From Aquimarina atlantica (GTDB lineage: Bacteria > Bacteroidota > Bacteroidia > Flavobacteriales > Flavobacteriaceae), in contig NZ_AQRA01000003.1 in NCBI RefSeq assembly GCF_000626715.1, positions 248,001-312,000 on the forward strand: a DNA stretch of 64,000 nt, in the 5' to 3' direction. The notes under the pieces were generated by a model. It did not search any database. It had not been told where the DNA came from and saw nothing but the letters and a program-made list of their open reading frames with translations. Positions 25,816 to 35,772 of the stretch are shown here, piece after piece. Within the stretch, counting starts at the first letter, position 1, and the number at the start of each line of letters is the position of its first letter. Position numbers and translations under genes: made by a program.

Positions 25816-27090
25816 CTAATTCTTATATATTTTCCCATCTTTCATTACAAACACTACATTCTCCATAGTGCTTATTTTTTGGGTTGGATCGTCATTTACG
25901 GCTACAATATCGGCTAAATAACCAGGAGTAATTTGTCCGATCTGATCTTGCATATTCAGGATTTTAGCGTTGGTAGTCGTTGCACTTTGTAAAGCAGCCA
26001 TTGCAGGCATACCTGCTTCGACCATAAAACCAAACTCTTTTCCGTTTTGTCCGTGTTTAAATACTCCGGCATCAGTCCCAAATGCGATACCTACACCACG
26101 ATCATATGCTTTTTTAAATGTATTTTGAATTTTTGGCCCAATCTCTAGCGCTTTAGGAACAATAATAGCAGGGTAGTAATCATCGATAGCTGCTTTTTCG
26201 GTAACTTCTTTTCCGGCAGTAATAGTAGGTACCAGATAGGCATCGTACTGTTTCATTAAATCCATGGTTTTTTCACTCATTAATGTGCCGTGCTCAATAG
26301 TTTTTACACCTCCTAAAATAGCACGTTGCATTCCTTCATCACCATGTGCATGTGCAGCAACATGAAATCCATAATCTTTTGCAGTCTCACATATCGCCTT
26401 AATTTCTTCTACTGTAAACTGAGGGTTAGAACTACTTTTTGCGACACTTAATACGCCACCTGTAGCCGTAATTTTGATGAGATCAGCACCATTTTTATAG
26501 CGTTGTCGTACTGCTTTTTTTGCATCTTCGACACTATTTACGACACCTTCTTTTGGGCCAGGATCACCAATTAATGATCTTTTACTACCGTTGGTAGGAT
26601 CTGCATGTCCACCAGTTGTAGCCAGGGATTTGCCAGCTGTAAATACCCTTGGGCCTTTTATTCGTCCACTTTTAATTGCTTTTTTAAGCGAAATATTTAC
26701 TCCGCTTCCTCCTAAATCTCGCACTGTGGTAAAACCTGCCATTAATGTCGTTTTTGCAAACTGAACCGAATTAAAAGCAATGTCTGCTTCGCTATCTGTA
26801 TATTTTTGTAAATATGCCTTTGGATTTGTTTCGCCTTCTAGATGTACGTGCATATCGATCAAGCCAGGTAGTACTGTTTTATTTTTGAGGTCAATAGTGA
26901 TGTCGTTTTTTTTACCAGTAACAAAGCCATTTTCTACTTTAATAATTTTATTTCCAGAAACGACAATCGTTTTTTCGGTAAGAACTTTACCTGCTTTGGT
27001 ATCAACTAGTTTTCCGCATTGTAAATAGGTGTTTTGAGCAAAAATGGTTGTGCTTATACATATAAAAAGTATGGTGTATAGATATTTCAT
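25816..27090 (-). CDS. Secreted metal-dependent amidohydrolase (imidazolonepropionase/Xaa-Pro dipeptidase-like)
   Basis: 424 aa with signal peptide (LYTILFICISTTIFAQ). Amidohydrolase superfamily signature: DMHVHLEG supplies the first metal His pair, ITATGGVLS carries the usual lysine region, HVAAHAHGDEGMQRAI and TIEHGTLM give the further His ligands, and FGTDAGVF the Asp. Ends with PGYLADIVAVNDDPTQ. Probably a periplasmic hydrolase acting on peptides or cyclic amides; substrate not determinable. Confidence 0.92.
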   Translation of the reverse strand: MKYLYTILFICISTTIFAQNTYLQCGKLVDTKAGKVLTEKTIVVSGNKIIKVENGFVTGKKNDITIDLKNKTVLPGLIDMHVHLEGETNPKAYLQKYTDSEADIAFNSVQFAKTTLMAGFTTVRDLGGSGVNISLKKAIKSGRIKGPRVFTAGKSLATTGGHADPTNGSKRSLIGDPGPKEGVVNSVEDAKKAVRQRYKNGADLIKITATGGVLSVAKSSSNPQFTVEEIKAICETAKDYGFHVAAHAHGDEGMQRAILGGVKTIEHGTLMSEKTMDLMKQYDAYLVPTITAGKEVTEKAAIDDYYPAIIVPKALEIGPKIQNTFKKAYDRGVGIAFGTDAGVFKHGQNGKEFGFMVEAGMPAMAALQSATTTNAKILNMQDQIGQITPGYLADIVAVNDDPTQKISTMENVVFVMKDGKIYKN

Positions 27091-27319
27091 GTGTGATAGT
27101 GTGAAAAATTACTATAAATTAAAATTGAGTTTTGAATATACAAAAGGAACAATTTAAAATAAATTGTTGTGATTAAGAGGATGATTATGATTTCTTTTAG
27201 AAATATAGAAATAGTTTATTATGACATTGCATCAATTATTTCCTAAAGAAAGCCCTTGTTGTTTGATGATGAAATTAATATATCACTAATAAATAATTCA
27301 TGTGTTGTTTTGTATGTTA

Positions 27320-27354
27320 TTGAAAGTAAAATGATTAAATTTAAAATAGTTTTG
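27320..27354 (+). promoter_or_regulatory. Candidate promoter of the BLUF gene
   Basis: TTG at 27320-27322 and an exact TAnnTTTG (TAGTTTTG) at 27347-27354, spacer 24, 20 bases before the ATG. The rest of the 284-base gap before it shows no gene. Confidence 0.55.
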
Positions 27355-27374
27355 TCTAACCAACTTAAATAAAT

Positions 27375-27821
27375 ATGATAAAAGGAATAGTATATGTGAG
27401 TAAAGCTGCCATTGATTTTAGTGCTGATGATCTAAAACAACTGGCAGAGACTGCTTCAGATTGCAATGCGCAACATGGTATAACGGGATATTTGTATTTT
27501 GAAAAAGGACACTTTTTGCAATATATAGAAGGAGAAAATACGGTTGTTGATGTACTTATTGATAACATAAAGAGAGATAAGAGGCATGTGGTGTTAAATG
27601 TTGAAACCACTACAGATATCATAAGTCGAAAATTTCCTACCTGGCATATGCAGCAATTAACAAAATCTTCTTTGATTCAGATCAATATGGAAAATGTCCT
27701 AATGGACTATATGGTGCATTGTGGAAAGAAGAATGGTATGGATATGAATAGTGAAAGTACCTGGCGTATGATTGATAAATTATCTGGGTTTAGAAAAAAA
27801 CTTTCTTATTCTTATGGCTAA
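27375..27821 (+). CDS. BLUF-domain blue-light sensor
   Basis: 148 aa. The first ~95 residues are a complete BLUF flavin domain: Tyr7 in GIVYVSKA, the asparagine in DCNAQHGITGYLYF, the glutamine in FLQYIEGE, and FPTWHMQQL. These are the residues of the FAD hydrogen-bond switch. The C-terminal ~50 residues are helical with no recognised output, so it likely signals by protein contact. It converges on a large CheB-CheR-PAS kinase system. Confidence 0.94.
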   Translation: MIKGIVYVSKAAIDFSADDLKQLAETASDCNAQHGITGYLYFEKGHFLQYIEGENTVVDVLIDNIKRDKRHVVLNVETTTDIISRKFPTWHMQQLTKSSLIQINMENVLMDYMVHCGKKNGMDMNSESTWRMIDKLSGFRKKLSYSYG

Positions 27822-27868
27822 GAAATGCGTTATATAAACGTTAATGCAATGACGACTTGATTTATTTT

Positions 27869-27899
27869 ATGATCAGCCTTTGTATCAAAGACTGATCAT
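27869..27899. terminator. Hairpin between convergent BLUF and receiver genes
   Basis: ATGATCAG-c-CTTTG, TAT loop, CAAAG-a-CTGATCAT: 13 pairs with one C/A mismatch. It overlaps the last codons and stop of the minus-strand receiver gene. No strong T run follows on either strand, so termination is likely but not certain. Confidence 0.5.
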
Positions 27900-28328
27900 A
27901 AATTTAGAATTATAATACGCTGCTATGGCAAGCAATTTACTTTGTTCTAATGGTTTTTCTATATAATCATGGATCATACTGGTATCAAAAGCTTTCATTT
28001 TATCTTTACTCCAATTAGAAGTGGTAAGAAATACAATAATCATTTCGGCACGCTTTTCTTTAGGTATTTTAGAATAATGTTCTAAAAATTCAAAACCATC
28101 CATAAGGGGCATATTTATGTCTAAAAAGATTATATTAGGTTTTGGGAATTCTTTTTGCGAGTTAGTCTCTTTAAATTTACCTTTTTTGTGTATGTAATCA
28201 AGAGCTTCAATCCCATTATAAACATCATGGACCTCATGAGCTATATTGGTTATTTGAATCATCTTTTTATTAAAAAAATTAGTAGAAGGGCTGTCGTCTA
28301 CTAATAATATGCAATTTATTTTTTTCAT
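27885..28328 (-). CDS. CheY-like response regulator (single receiver domain)
   Basis: 147 aa, receiver only. Acidic pair DD at residues 11-12, phospho-acceptor Asp70 in IIFLDINMPLMDGF, switch Thr in VFLTTSN and Lys in IEKPLEQSK. The ~15 residue stretch GKFKETNSQKEFPK is the insertion typical of Rcp1-like receivers that work with phytochrome-type or PAS hybrid kinases. Its ATG overlaps the stop of the kinase upstream (ATGA), so the two are translationally coupled and very likely partners. Confidence 0.93.
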   Translation of the reverse strand: MKKINCILLVDDSPSTNFFNKKMIQITNIAHEVHDVYNGIEALDYIHKKGKFKETNSQKEFPKPNIIFLDINMPLMDGFEFLEHYSKIPKEKRAEMIIVFLTTSNWSKDKMKAFDTSMIHDYIEKPLEQSKLLAIAAYYNSKFMISL

Positions 28329-31300
28329 TGTTTATTAGCTTTAAGAATTGTGAAATAGAAAACAGCTCCTTCTCCCAGGGAAGAATTTACCCAAATGTTT
28401 CCCTTGTGGTTGTCTATAATTCTTTTGCAATTGGCAAGACCAATACCCGTCCCGTCATAATCATTTCGACCATGAAGTCGTTTAAACACTTCAAAGATTT
28501 GTTTATGATACTTTGGATCGATACCTATCCCATTATCTTTAATAAAAAACAAGAAATATGCACGCTTTTCTTCAAAGCCGATATCAATTCTTGGTTGATT
28601 GTTATTTTGATATTTTAAGCTATTGGTTATTAAATTCTGGAAGAGCTGACGAATCTGAACCATATCGCAGACAATTACAGGTAATTTATCGCAATTAATC
28701 ACAGCATTGTTTTCTTCAATATTTTGCCGAAGATCTTCGAGTATTTCTGATATTAGTATGTTGATATCAACCGGTTGAAAATTTAACGACTTATCATCTA
28801 ATTGTGAGTAAATAAGCAAATCATTGGTTAATGTGATCATACGCTTAGAAGCATTTTCTATAAATTCTAAATACTGTTTAGCGTTATCATCAAAATGTTC
28901 TCGATATTCTTCTTTAAAAAGTTTAGTGAAACTTGAAATGGTTCGTAAAGGTTCTTTTAAGTCATGACTCGCCAGATACGCGAATCGTTCTAATTCTGTA
29001 TTAAGCTCATTCATCCTATTTTCGGCTTCTTTTCTGGCATTAATATCCATTAGAGTTCCTACTGTTTTTTGAATATCTCCTTTAGCATCTAATTGTGGTT
29101 GCGCATTGATTAAGAACCATTTATAACCATTTTTGTTTGTTTTTATTCTAAGCTCTTGCTCAAAATTCTCTCCTTTTTGAATATGATTCTGTATTTTTTC
29201 CTGAAAATCTTCCACTTGATCCCGATGAATCATTTTGATAAAAGAAGTAAAAGTAGATAGCTTTTTTTCTGAGTAATATCCCAGTAGCTGTTGAAACTCC
29301 TTGGACCACCAAGCATTATCGGTGGATAAGTCACTCCATTCCCATAGGCCTGCACCAGATCCCATAATGGCTAGTCGATATCGTTCCTGGCTTTCTTTTA
29401 ACTGCAACTCCATGTCCTTGACCTTGGTCACTACATTCATTACACCCAGAATATTTTTTACTTTTCCGTTACTATCTTTTTCATTTAGCTTATCGGTACA
29501 CATTACCCATATATAGGTGTCTTTATTTTTATGTGCTACTCTATATTCTATTTGTAAAACATCTTTTTTCTTAATTGTTTTGAGTTTCCTGTAATGGTTT
29601 AATACCATTGCGTAATCATCGGGATGTACGATCTTTTTTAACAGTTTCGAATCTATTTTTCTGATATCCATAGAAGAATATCCAGCTTCCTTAAGAATTT
29701 CACTACTACTATAGCTATATTCGTTTTTTTGAATGTCATATATGTATGTAGTTGCAGGGTTGGCATTCATTACATGGGTTAAAAAATCGTTTATTTTTTC
29801 TTTATCATATACGGTTTTTATGTTATGAATATTTATAAAATTAACAACTACTCCTTTTATAACGTCTTTATGATATTTGTACGGAAATATTTCCATCATA
29901 AACCAGATCCCCAAAGAGTTTTGAACTTCTTTTTTATAAGGCTGTAATGTTTTAATGACATTTTTTGAATATTCTGCTAGATTTTCGCCTCCTAACGTAC
30001 CAGAAAAATGATTAATAGGTCTTCCTATATCTTCTATTCTTAATTGAAAATGTTCATTGATAGATGGAGTAAATTTTCTGATTCTAAACTCATTATCTAA
30101 AAATATTGTTCCTATATTGATATTCTTTACCAAATTTTCCATATCAGAATTTAGCTCGATCAATAAGGTGTTTTTTTCTTGTAATTCACCATTTACAGCA
30201 TGCAACTCTTCATTTACAGATTGTAACTCTTCGTTGGTACTTTGTAATTCTTCATTTGCAGCTAGAAGTTCTTCGTTGGTCATTTGCATTTCTTCGTTAG
30301 AAGCTTCTAACTCTTCAATGGTAGTCTGTAAATCTTGCCTGGTTTCATTAAGCGTCTGCTCTAATTGTTCGATATCACTCTTTTGTGTAAGAGTGTTATG
30401 TATAGACAAGCTTTTTTCTTCTTTTGTTATCTTTCGTTCTATTCCTTCTAAAAATGTAATCAAAAAAGATTCATAATTAACCGATTTTATTTTTATAGAG
30501 CGTATGACAATAGTTATGATTTTTAAAGCATTTTTTTTATGCGAGAATTTTATTTGTTTTTTAACAACATCAATGGTATCTGTAGATAACCTTTTAATTG
30601 CTGTAATTATAGGAATCCTATATTCATTGGGTAGCATTTTTAGTAAATTATTAGAGAACCCTTCTTCAGGAAAGTGAAGATAAATTTTAACATCTCCAAA
30701 GGCTTGAATGATCTCAAAATCTTTGTCAATGCAGATGCTTACAGCTCCTAATTCGTTTAGCAATGTCCGGTTTATTGATCGTTCTATTTTTTCTTCAAAA
30801 GAGTGTTTTATACGCCTACTTTTATAGACTTCAAAATTGGCCTGATTTATTTTCCAATCTTCTATTTTTTCTCTTCTTATTGCTTTATTAGTATTGTTAT
30901 GTGTTTTGTTATAAATTTTCCATCTAACATCTGTTTTTGTAAAAAAACTATCGAGTGATCCAAGACTCTCAGAGCTACCTAAAAAAAGATACCCTCCCTG
31001 ATTTAGTGCATAGTGAATTGTGGTTAGTACTTGATGTTGAATCGTATTCTCCATATATATCAACATATTTCTACAAGAAATAAAATCAAGCTTATTAAAT
31101 GGTGGATTATGCAATATATCATGTTTAGAGAAAATAATTTTTTGTCTGATGTAAGGAGATATGTGATATTTTTCTCCTTTTTTTATAAAATATTTGATCA
31201 ATCTTTCCTGGGGTACATCTGGATTATCTATTTCATAAATTCCTTTTGAAGCAATGTCTATTGCTCTTTGATCAATATCGGTAGCAAAGATTTTGTATTC

Positions 31301-32347
31301 AATATTTCTATAGTTTTTTGATAGTAAATATTCTTCGAACAACATGGCTATAGAATAAGCTTCTTCTCCGGTAGAGCAGGCTATAACCCATATTTTTATG
31401 ATACCAGAATCATTTTTTTTTCTCTCTATTAGGTCGGGAATTACTGTTTCTTCTATGACTTTAAACGCGTCAATATCTCTAAAAAAAGAGGTTACACCAA
31501 TTAAAAATTCATCGGCTAAGAGAAATTTCTCTTCTGGATCTTTTTCTAAAAAGCCGATATAGTCTGTAATAGACTTGTTTTTGGTCATCTTCATTCTTTT
31601 TGATATACGCCTGTAAAGTGTTGGCTTCTTATAAGAAAAAAAATCATGATCAATATCGTTTTTCAAAATCTCTAAAACCTCATTTACAGATGCATGATCG
31701 TGATAGCTATCTATCGAAGAAATAGAAGAACTGCGAGATTGAAAATTTTCTATGTGAGAGATTAATTTATCGGGTATTTTTTCTGCGGCTAAGACAAAAT
31801 CACTTACGCCATTAGAAATAGCACTCATAGGCATCCCATCAAAGCGAGAGTTTTCTGGGTTTTGAACAAATAATACTCCTCCTGCTTTTTTTATAGCCAT
31901 AGCTCCCTTGGTTCCATCAGATCCCGTTCCTGATAGGATGATACCTATAGCTTTTTCTTTTTGTTCTATTGCTAGTGAGTTGAAGAAAACATCTATCGAA
32001 AAATTGATTTGATTACGTTTAGAACGAGAAATAAGCCAAAGCTTTTGATCTTGGATTATAATATTTTTATTACCAGGAATCAGATACACATGATTGGGCT
32101 CTATAGTATTTTCTTCTATAGTTTCGCTTACTACCATTTTGGTATGCCTTGATAATAATTCGGGCATCAGGCTTTTGTAATCTGGTGATAAGTGCTGTAT
32201 AACAACAAATGCATAACCTGTGTTGCTTGGACATGAGTTAAAAAAATCTTGCAGTGCGTTTAACCCTCCTGCAGAACATCCTATTCCGATAATGTGACAA
32301 GTATCTTTTTGTGTCTTTTTAATTACCTCGGGTAACTCTTTTTTCAT
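28325..32347 (-). CDS. CheB-CheR-PAS sensor histidine kinase
   Basis: 1340 aa. Order: CheB methylesterase (~15-200; GCSAGG Ser25, IQHLSPD His, GTGSDGT Asp), CheR N-terminal helices and SAM methyltransferase (~215-490; WVIACSTGEEAYS, ISCRNMLIYM), a linker with a heptad-repeat coiled coil near 665-740 (repeats of xxNEELq), two to three PAS/PAC domains (~745-1125), then HisKA (LASHDLKEPLRTISSF) and HATPase (QNLITNSLKYQ, DNGIGIDP, GTGIGLANC). No membrane span; cytosolic. Unlike chemotaxis CheB there is no receiver; that role is filled by the coupled downstream gene. No classical chemoreceptors are in the window. Confidence 0.95.
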   Translation of the reverse strand: MKKELPEVIKKTQKDTCHIIGIGCSAGGLNALQDFFNSCPSNTGYAFVVIQHLSPDYKSLMPELLSRHTKMVVSETIEENTIEPNHVYLIPGNKNIIIQDQKLWLISRSKRNQINFSIDVFFNSLAIEQKEKAIGIILSGTGSDGTKGAMAIKKAGGVLFVQNPENSRFDGMPMSAISNGVSDFVLAAEKIPDKLISHIENFQSRSSSISSIDSYHDHASVNEVLEILKNDIDHDFFSYKKPTLYRRISKRMKMTKNKSITDYIGFLEKDPEEKFLLADEFLIGVTSFFRDIDAFKVIEETVIPDLIERKKNDSGIIKIWVIACSTGEEAYSIAMLFEEYLLSKNYRNIEYKIFATDIDQRAIDIASKGIYEIDNPDVPQERLIKYFIKKGEKYHISPYIRQKIIFSKHDILHNPPFNKLDFISCRNMLIYMENTIQHQVLTTIHYALNQGGYLFLGSSESLGSLDSFFTKTDVRWKIYNKTHNNTNKAIRREKIEDWKINQANFEVYKSRRIKHSFEEKIERSINRTLLNELGAVSICIDKDFEIIQAFGDVKIYLHFPEEGFSNNLLKMLPNEYRIPIITAIKRLSTDTIDVVKKQIKFSHKKNALKIITIVIRSIKIKSVNYESFLITFLEGIERKITKEEKSLSIHNTLTQKSDIEQLEQTLNETRQDLQTTIEELEASNEEMQMTNEELLAANEELQSTNEELQSVNEELHAVNGELQEKNTLLIELNSDMENLVKNINIGTIFLDNEFRIRKFTPSINEHFQLRIEDIGRPINHFSGTLGGENLAEYSKNVIKTLQPYKKEVQNSLGIWFMMEIFPYKYHKDVIKGVVVNFINIHNIKTVYDKEKINDFLTHVMNANPATTYIYDIQKNEYSYSSSEILKEAGYSSMDIRKIDSKLLKKIVHPDDYAMVLNHYRKLKTIKKKDVLQIEYRVAHKNKDTYIWVMCTDKLNEKDSNGKVKNILGVMNVVTKVKDMELQLKESQERYRLAIMGSGAGLWEWSDLSTDNAWWSKEFQQLLGYYSEKKLSTFTSFIKMIHRDQVEDFQEKIQNHIQKGENFEQELRIKTNKNGYKWFLINAQPQLDAKGDIQKTVGTLMDINARKEAENRMNELNTELERFAYLASHDLKEPLRTISSFTKLFKEEYREHFDDNAKQYLEFIENASKRMITLTNDLLIYSQLDDKSLNFQPVDINILISEILEDLRQNIEENNAVINCDKLPVIVCDMVQIRQLFQNLITNSLKYQNNNQPRIDIGFEEKRAYFLFFIKDNGIGIDPKYHKQIFEVFKRLHGRNDYDGTGIGLANCKRIIDNHKGNIWVNSSLGEGAVFYFTILKANKQ

Positions 32348-32720
32348 AAATAAATAGGTTAAATGAAAGATTTAAAAAAATAGCACAGAAATAAAAGAGG
32401 GGGTGTTTTAACTGATAGACTAATAGAAAGGTAAAAAAAATCGGGAACAAACAAAAGGAATAATGAGTACTTATTTGCCATACAGTAAGTGATTTACGGA
32501 TAAACCATTGCCTGTTTTTTTAAATTTGTTTATACTGTGAATCAGAAATGATATAGCTTAGTAATTACAACATTATTTTTATACATTATTTACGGGATAC
32601 CCCAGATCAGGAAGTGATACATTATAGTATTTTAAGTTTCGCAAATTCTAATTAGGTCGAAATATGATAAAATACCTAATGGCATATCTGCAAGCAAATA
32701 CCCTAAGGTTAAATATATAA
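32348..32720. other. 373-base intergenic stretch with no gene
   Basis: Between two minus-strand genes (kinase downstream, SNF2 helicase upstream). It contains the minus-strand GGTTTATCCGTA element at 32495-32506, 148 bases before the CheB-CheR kinase start. No coding remnant, terminator or clear -7 box was found. AT-rich and otherwise featureless. Confidence 0.6.
32495..32506 (-). promoter_or_regulatory. GGTTTATCCGTA element upstream of the CheB-CheR kinase
   Basis: Minus-strand GGTTTATCCGTA, 148 bases before the ATG at 32347; the same distance and orientation as the sites before the two SRLSGW genes. No convincing -7 box 22 nt downstream, so weaker than those. Confidence 0.35.
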
Positions 32721-35621
32721 TTACTTTAACAACTCATCCAGGTTCTGTTCTATGTATTGTGGGATAGCATTAACATCGATAATCTCATCAGATAAACCTT
32801 TTTTCTTTTCCTGTAGTTGCAGTATTTTTTCTTCGATGGTGTTTGTAGTAATAAATCGAGTGACCATCACATTATTGGTTTGTCCTATACGATGAGATCT
32901 GGCAATTGCTTGTTTCTCGATAAATGGGTTCCACCAGGGATCTAATAATACTACATAAGATGCTTTGGTAAGGTTTAATCCAACGCCTCCTGCTTTTAAT
33001 GAAATAAAGAACAAATTGATATCATCATTTTGCTGAAAATCATTTACAATAGCTTCTCGATCAGTGCTCTTGGTTTGCCCGGTTAACGTTAGATAGGAAA
33101 TGTTATTTGTCGTACACCAATCCTCATACAGACCAAGATGAGATACAAAAGAACTGAACACAAGTACTTTTTTGTTGGATTTAACCAGTGTACTCAGGTA
33201 ATGAGTAACATCCTGAAATTTTCCTGATTGATCTTTTGTTTTATCATCTACAAGTTTAGGATGATTTACGATCTGGCGAAGCTTGGTTAACGTATTAAGA
33301 ATATGAATCTTATTGGTTGAGGTAGAATCAATACCTAGGAGTAGATTTCTGGCTGCAGATTTCTGAGATTCGTATTGCTTTTCCTGTTCAGTAAGCATTT
33401 CTGTGTATATGGTCTGCTCTGATAACTCGGGAAGATCTTTGGCAACCTGTTCTTTGGTTCTTCTTAATATAAAGGGATCTATTAAGGTTTTTAATTCTTT
33501 GATACATTCTGGATCCTGGTGTTTTTCTATTGGGATTTTAAAGCGATCTTTAAAAAATGAATAACTACCTAGCATTCCCGGATTAATAAATTCCATCTGA
33601 GACCAAAGATCTGATAATGAATTTTCTATCGGTGTACCACTCAAAGAAATCTTATGAATAGTGTGTATATTGTTTATAGCCTGAAATATTTTTGATTCTT
33701 TGTTTTTGATCTGCTGACTCTCATCGGTGATCAGGTAGGTGAAATTTATTTTTTCTAAGGCAGTAATGTCTTTTGATACCGTAGTATAGGTGGTAAGAAT
33801 AATATCATAAGTCTCTAGATATGGAGTGATTTTTTTACGATCAGGACCTGTGTACTTAACAATATTGAGATGTGGTGCAAACTTTAATATCTCCTGTGCC
33901 CAATTAAATACCAGAGAAGAGGGGAGTACGATCAGAGCTTTGAGATAGGTTTTTACTTCGAGAGGGTCGCTAAAAAGGTCTAGCCGAATTTTTTCGACCT
34001 TTTTATCCACAGGTTCTAGCTGTTCTTTTGCATATATCAGCATTGCAATGGTTTGCAAAGTTTTTCCTAACCCCATGTCATCTGCTAAGCATGCGCCTAA
34101 TTTATTATAATGATGATTAACTAACCACTGCACTCCTTCTTCTTGATAAGGACGTAATGTTGCTTTAAGTTTTGATGATGGTTCATAATGATAACTGGTA
34201 GCGTCTTCTATACTAGTTTCTTCTGGCGGAATTATATCTTTTAACAAGATGTAATTACTTTTGGTGATACGTACACTTTTATCTTGAATCTGACCAAAAT
34301 CTACAAGCTTTTTATATCGTGTCATCCACTCGTTAGGAATAACAAAAACATCATCTTCATCTATTGGAAAAAAACGATTATTTTGCTTGATATACGGTAT
34401 AAATTTTGAAAAAGGAATTTCCTGATCTCCGATAGTAACAATTCCTTTAATATCAAACCAATCGTTCTCTTGTTTACTACCGATTTCGATGGTATATGGA
34501 GCAATAGTAACCGTTCTGTCATCCAATATAGGTAGTTTTATCTCAAATCCATCGGCTTCTAATTGAGCTTTATTCAATTTTAACCAATTTAGAATTTCAA
34601 AAGGATCATCAGAAGCTTTGGCTTCTAATAGTAAATTGTTACTAACCTGCAGCCCTTTGGATGTGAGTAGACTAATAATTTCTTGTTCGGCTTCTGGATC
34701 ACGTTTGGTTTGGATAATCTGAATTTGATCATCATTTTCTAGACGTACATTAGAAACTGTAGTTTTTGTACTATTATAATCAAAAAGAATTGTATTGTAC
34801 TCAAAAGTGACCTTAGCAACATAAGTGTTCTGGATAAAATCCTGGATGATTTCTATACTATAAGATGTTATGTTTTTATGGGTAATAATATCAAAACCAT
34901 GAGTTATAACATCTATATTTTTGATTATTGGGATGATTACTTTTTCCAGGTAAATTTTGATATGTTTATGGGCAATAGTAATTTTTTCTTTATCAAAAAA
35001 GGGTTTTAATTTATTAGCGTTTAGGTTTTCAATTTGATATAGGTATTTATCTACAATAATCCAGGAAGGCTCATTAAGTAGTATACTAATATCACTATTT
35101 TTAGGAATAATGAGTGTGTCTTTATTTTTTAGAGAGAAAGCATATTCAATACCTTCATCTGTTTTAGTGAATTCGAGAATAGGCTTGAGTATCGTATTAC
35201 CAATCGATAATTTATGATTTTCGAAAGGATCTTTTCTTTGAGCATTACGAGTTATCGCATATTGATGGGTAACAATCAAGGAATAGAAAACAGATAGTTT
35301 TTTGTTTATATAATCAAGTACAACTTCTTTTATTTTTGGATCTTTTAATACATCTGAAAAACGTAAACTTTTTCTCCTTTTTACAGGCATAAATTGTTGC
35401 TCTAATGTTTTAATTTTTAGATGCGAACATATGTCTAGCAATTGCTCATGAGGAGTGCCCAAAAATTCTATATTGTAGCTTCCCAAAGTTTCGGGAATCG
35501 CTTGTTTTTCTACATAACCAAGATGACCATTAGTTATGGGTACTACATATGCTTCTGGTAACAGTGGGATTTCGGGTAAATTATGATCAACAAGATTATA
35601 GCAGATGCAAAGTGAATCCAT
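32721..35621 (-). CDS. SNF2/Rad54-family DNA helicase-like ATPase
   Basis: 966 aa. The last ~470 residues hold the SNF2 motor: LRPYQEEGVQWLV, Walker A LADDMGLGKTLQT, motif II ITDESQQIKN (a DESQ variant), LSGTPIENSLSDLWSQMEF, then the helicase C domain with LVFSSFVSHLGLYE, FFISLKAGGVGLNLTKASYV and QAIARSHRIGQTN. The N-terminal ~490 residues are poorly conserved and beta-rich, as in bacterial SNF2 proteins without an annotated N domain. Likely remodels protein-DNA complexes, possibly RNA polymerase as RapA does. Start at 35621. Confidence 0.94.
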   Translation of the reverse strand: MDSLCICYNLVDHNLPEIPLLPEAYVVPITNGHLGYVEKQAIPETLGSYNIEFLGTPHEQLLDICSHLKIKTLEQQFMPVKRRKSLRFSDVLKDPKIKEVVLDYINKKLSVFYSLIVTHQYAITRNAQRKDPFENHKLSIGNTILKPILEFTKTDEGIEYAFSLKNKDTLIIPKNSDISILLNEPSWIIVDKYLYQIENLNANKLKPFFDKEKITIAHKHIKIYLEKVIIPIIKNIDVITHGFDIITHKNITSYSIEIIQDFIQNTYVAKVTFEYNTILFDYNSTKTTVSNVRLENDDQIQIIQTKRDPEAEQEIISLLTSKGLQVSNNLLLEAKASDDPFEILNWLKLNKAQLEADGFEIKLPILDDRTVTIAPYTIEIGSKQENDWFDIKGIVTIGDQEIPFSKFIPYIKQNNRFFPIDEDDVFVIPNEWMTRYKKLVDFGQIQDKSVRITKSNYILLKDIIPPEETSIEDATSYHYEPSSKLKATLRPYQEEGVQWLVNHHYNKLGACLADDMGLGKTLQTIAMLIYAKEQLEPVDKKVEKIRLDLFSDPLEVKTYLKALIVLPSSLVFNWAQEILKFAPHLNIVKYTGPDRKKITPYLETYDIILTTYTTVSKDITALEKINFTYLITDESQQIKNKESKIFQAINNIHTIHKISLSGTPIENSLSDLWSQMEFINPGMLGSYSFFKDRFKIPIEKHQDPECIKELKTLIDPFILRRTKEQVAKDLPELSEQTIYTEMLTEQEKQYESQKSAARNLLLGIDSTSTNKIHILNTLTKLRQIVNHPKLVDDKTKDQSGKFQDVTHYLSTLVKSNKKVLVFSSFVSHLGLYEDWCTTNNISYLTLTGQTKSTDREAIVNDFQQNDDINLFFISLKAGGVGLNLTKASYVVLLDPWWNPFIEKQAIARSHRIGQTNNVMVTRFITTNTIEEKILQLQEKKKGLSDEIIDVNAIPQYIEQNLDELLK

Positions 35622-35696
35622 GAAAAAGGAATATGTTTAAGAGATTAAATTAGGTATCGAGAAGATTAGATTTCTTTTTCTTCCTTCATTTCAAAC

Positions 35697-35744
35697 AAAA
35701 TCGAAAAACATCAAAGAAATTCTTCTTCAACGTTTTTCGATTTT
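35697..35744. terminator. Hairpin after the DegT gene
   Basis: AAAATCGAAAAAC (35697-35709) and GTTTTTCGATTTT (35732-35744), 13 bp perfect, 22-nt loop. It lies 29 bases beyond the DegT stop on the minus strand. T-rich on both sides but no clean minus-strand T run. Confidence 0.55.
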
Positions 35745-35772
35745 ATCTTATTTTTTTTAGTTTTTAACTATT

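Noticed and set aside
30180..30335. 21-bp-like repeats in the kinase gene
   Set aside because: These encode the known NEELq heptads of CheB-CheR-PAS proteins; not a mobile or unusual repeat.
30057..30476. Plus-strand 139-codon frame rich in Cys/Ser/Asn
   Set aside because: Opposite-strand image of the heptad-repeat coiled coil of the CheB-CheR kinase.
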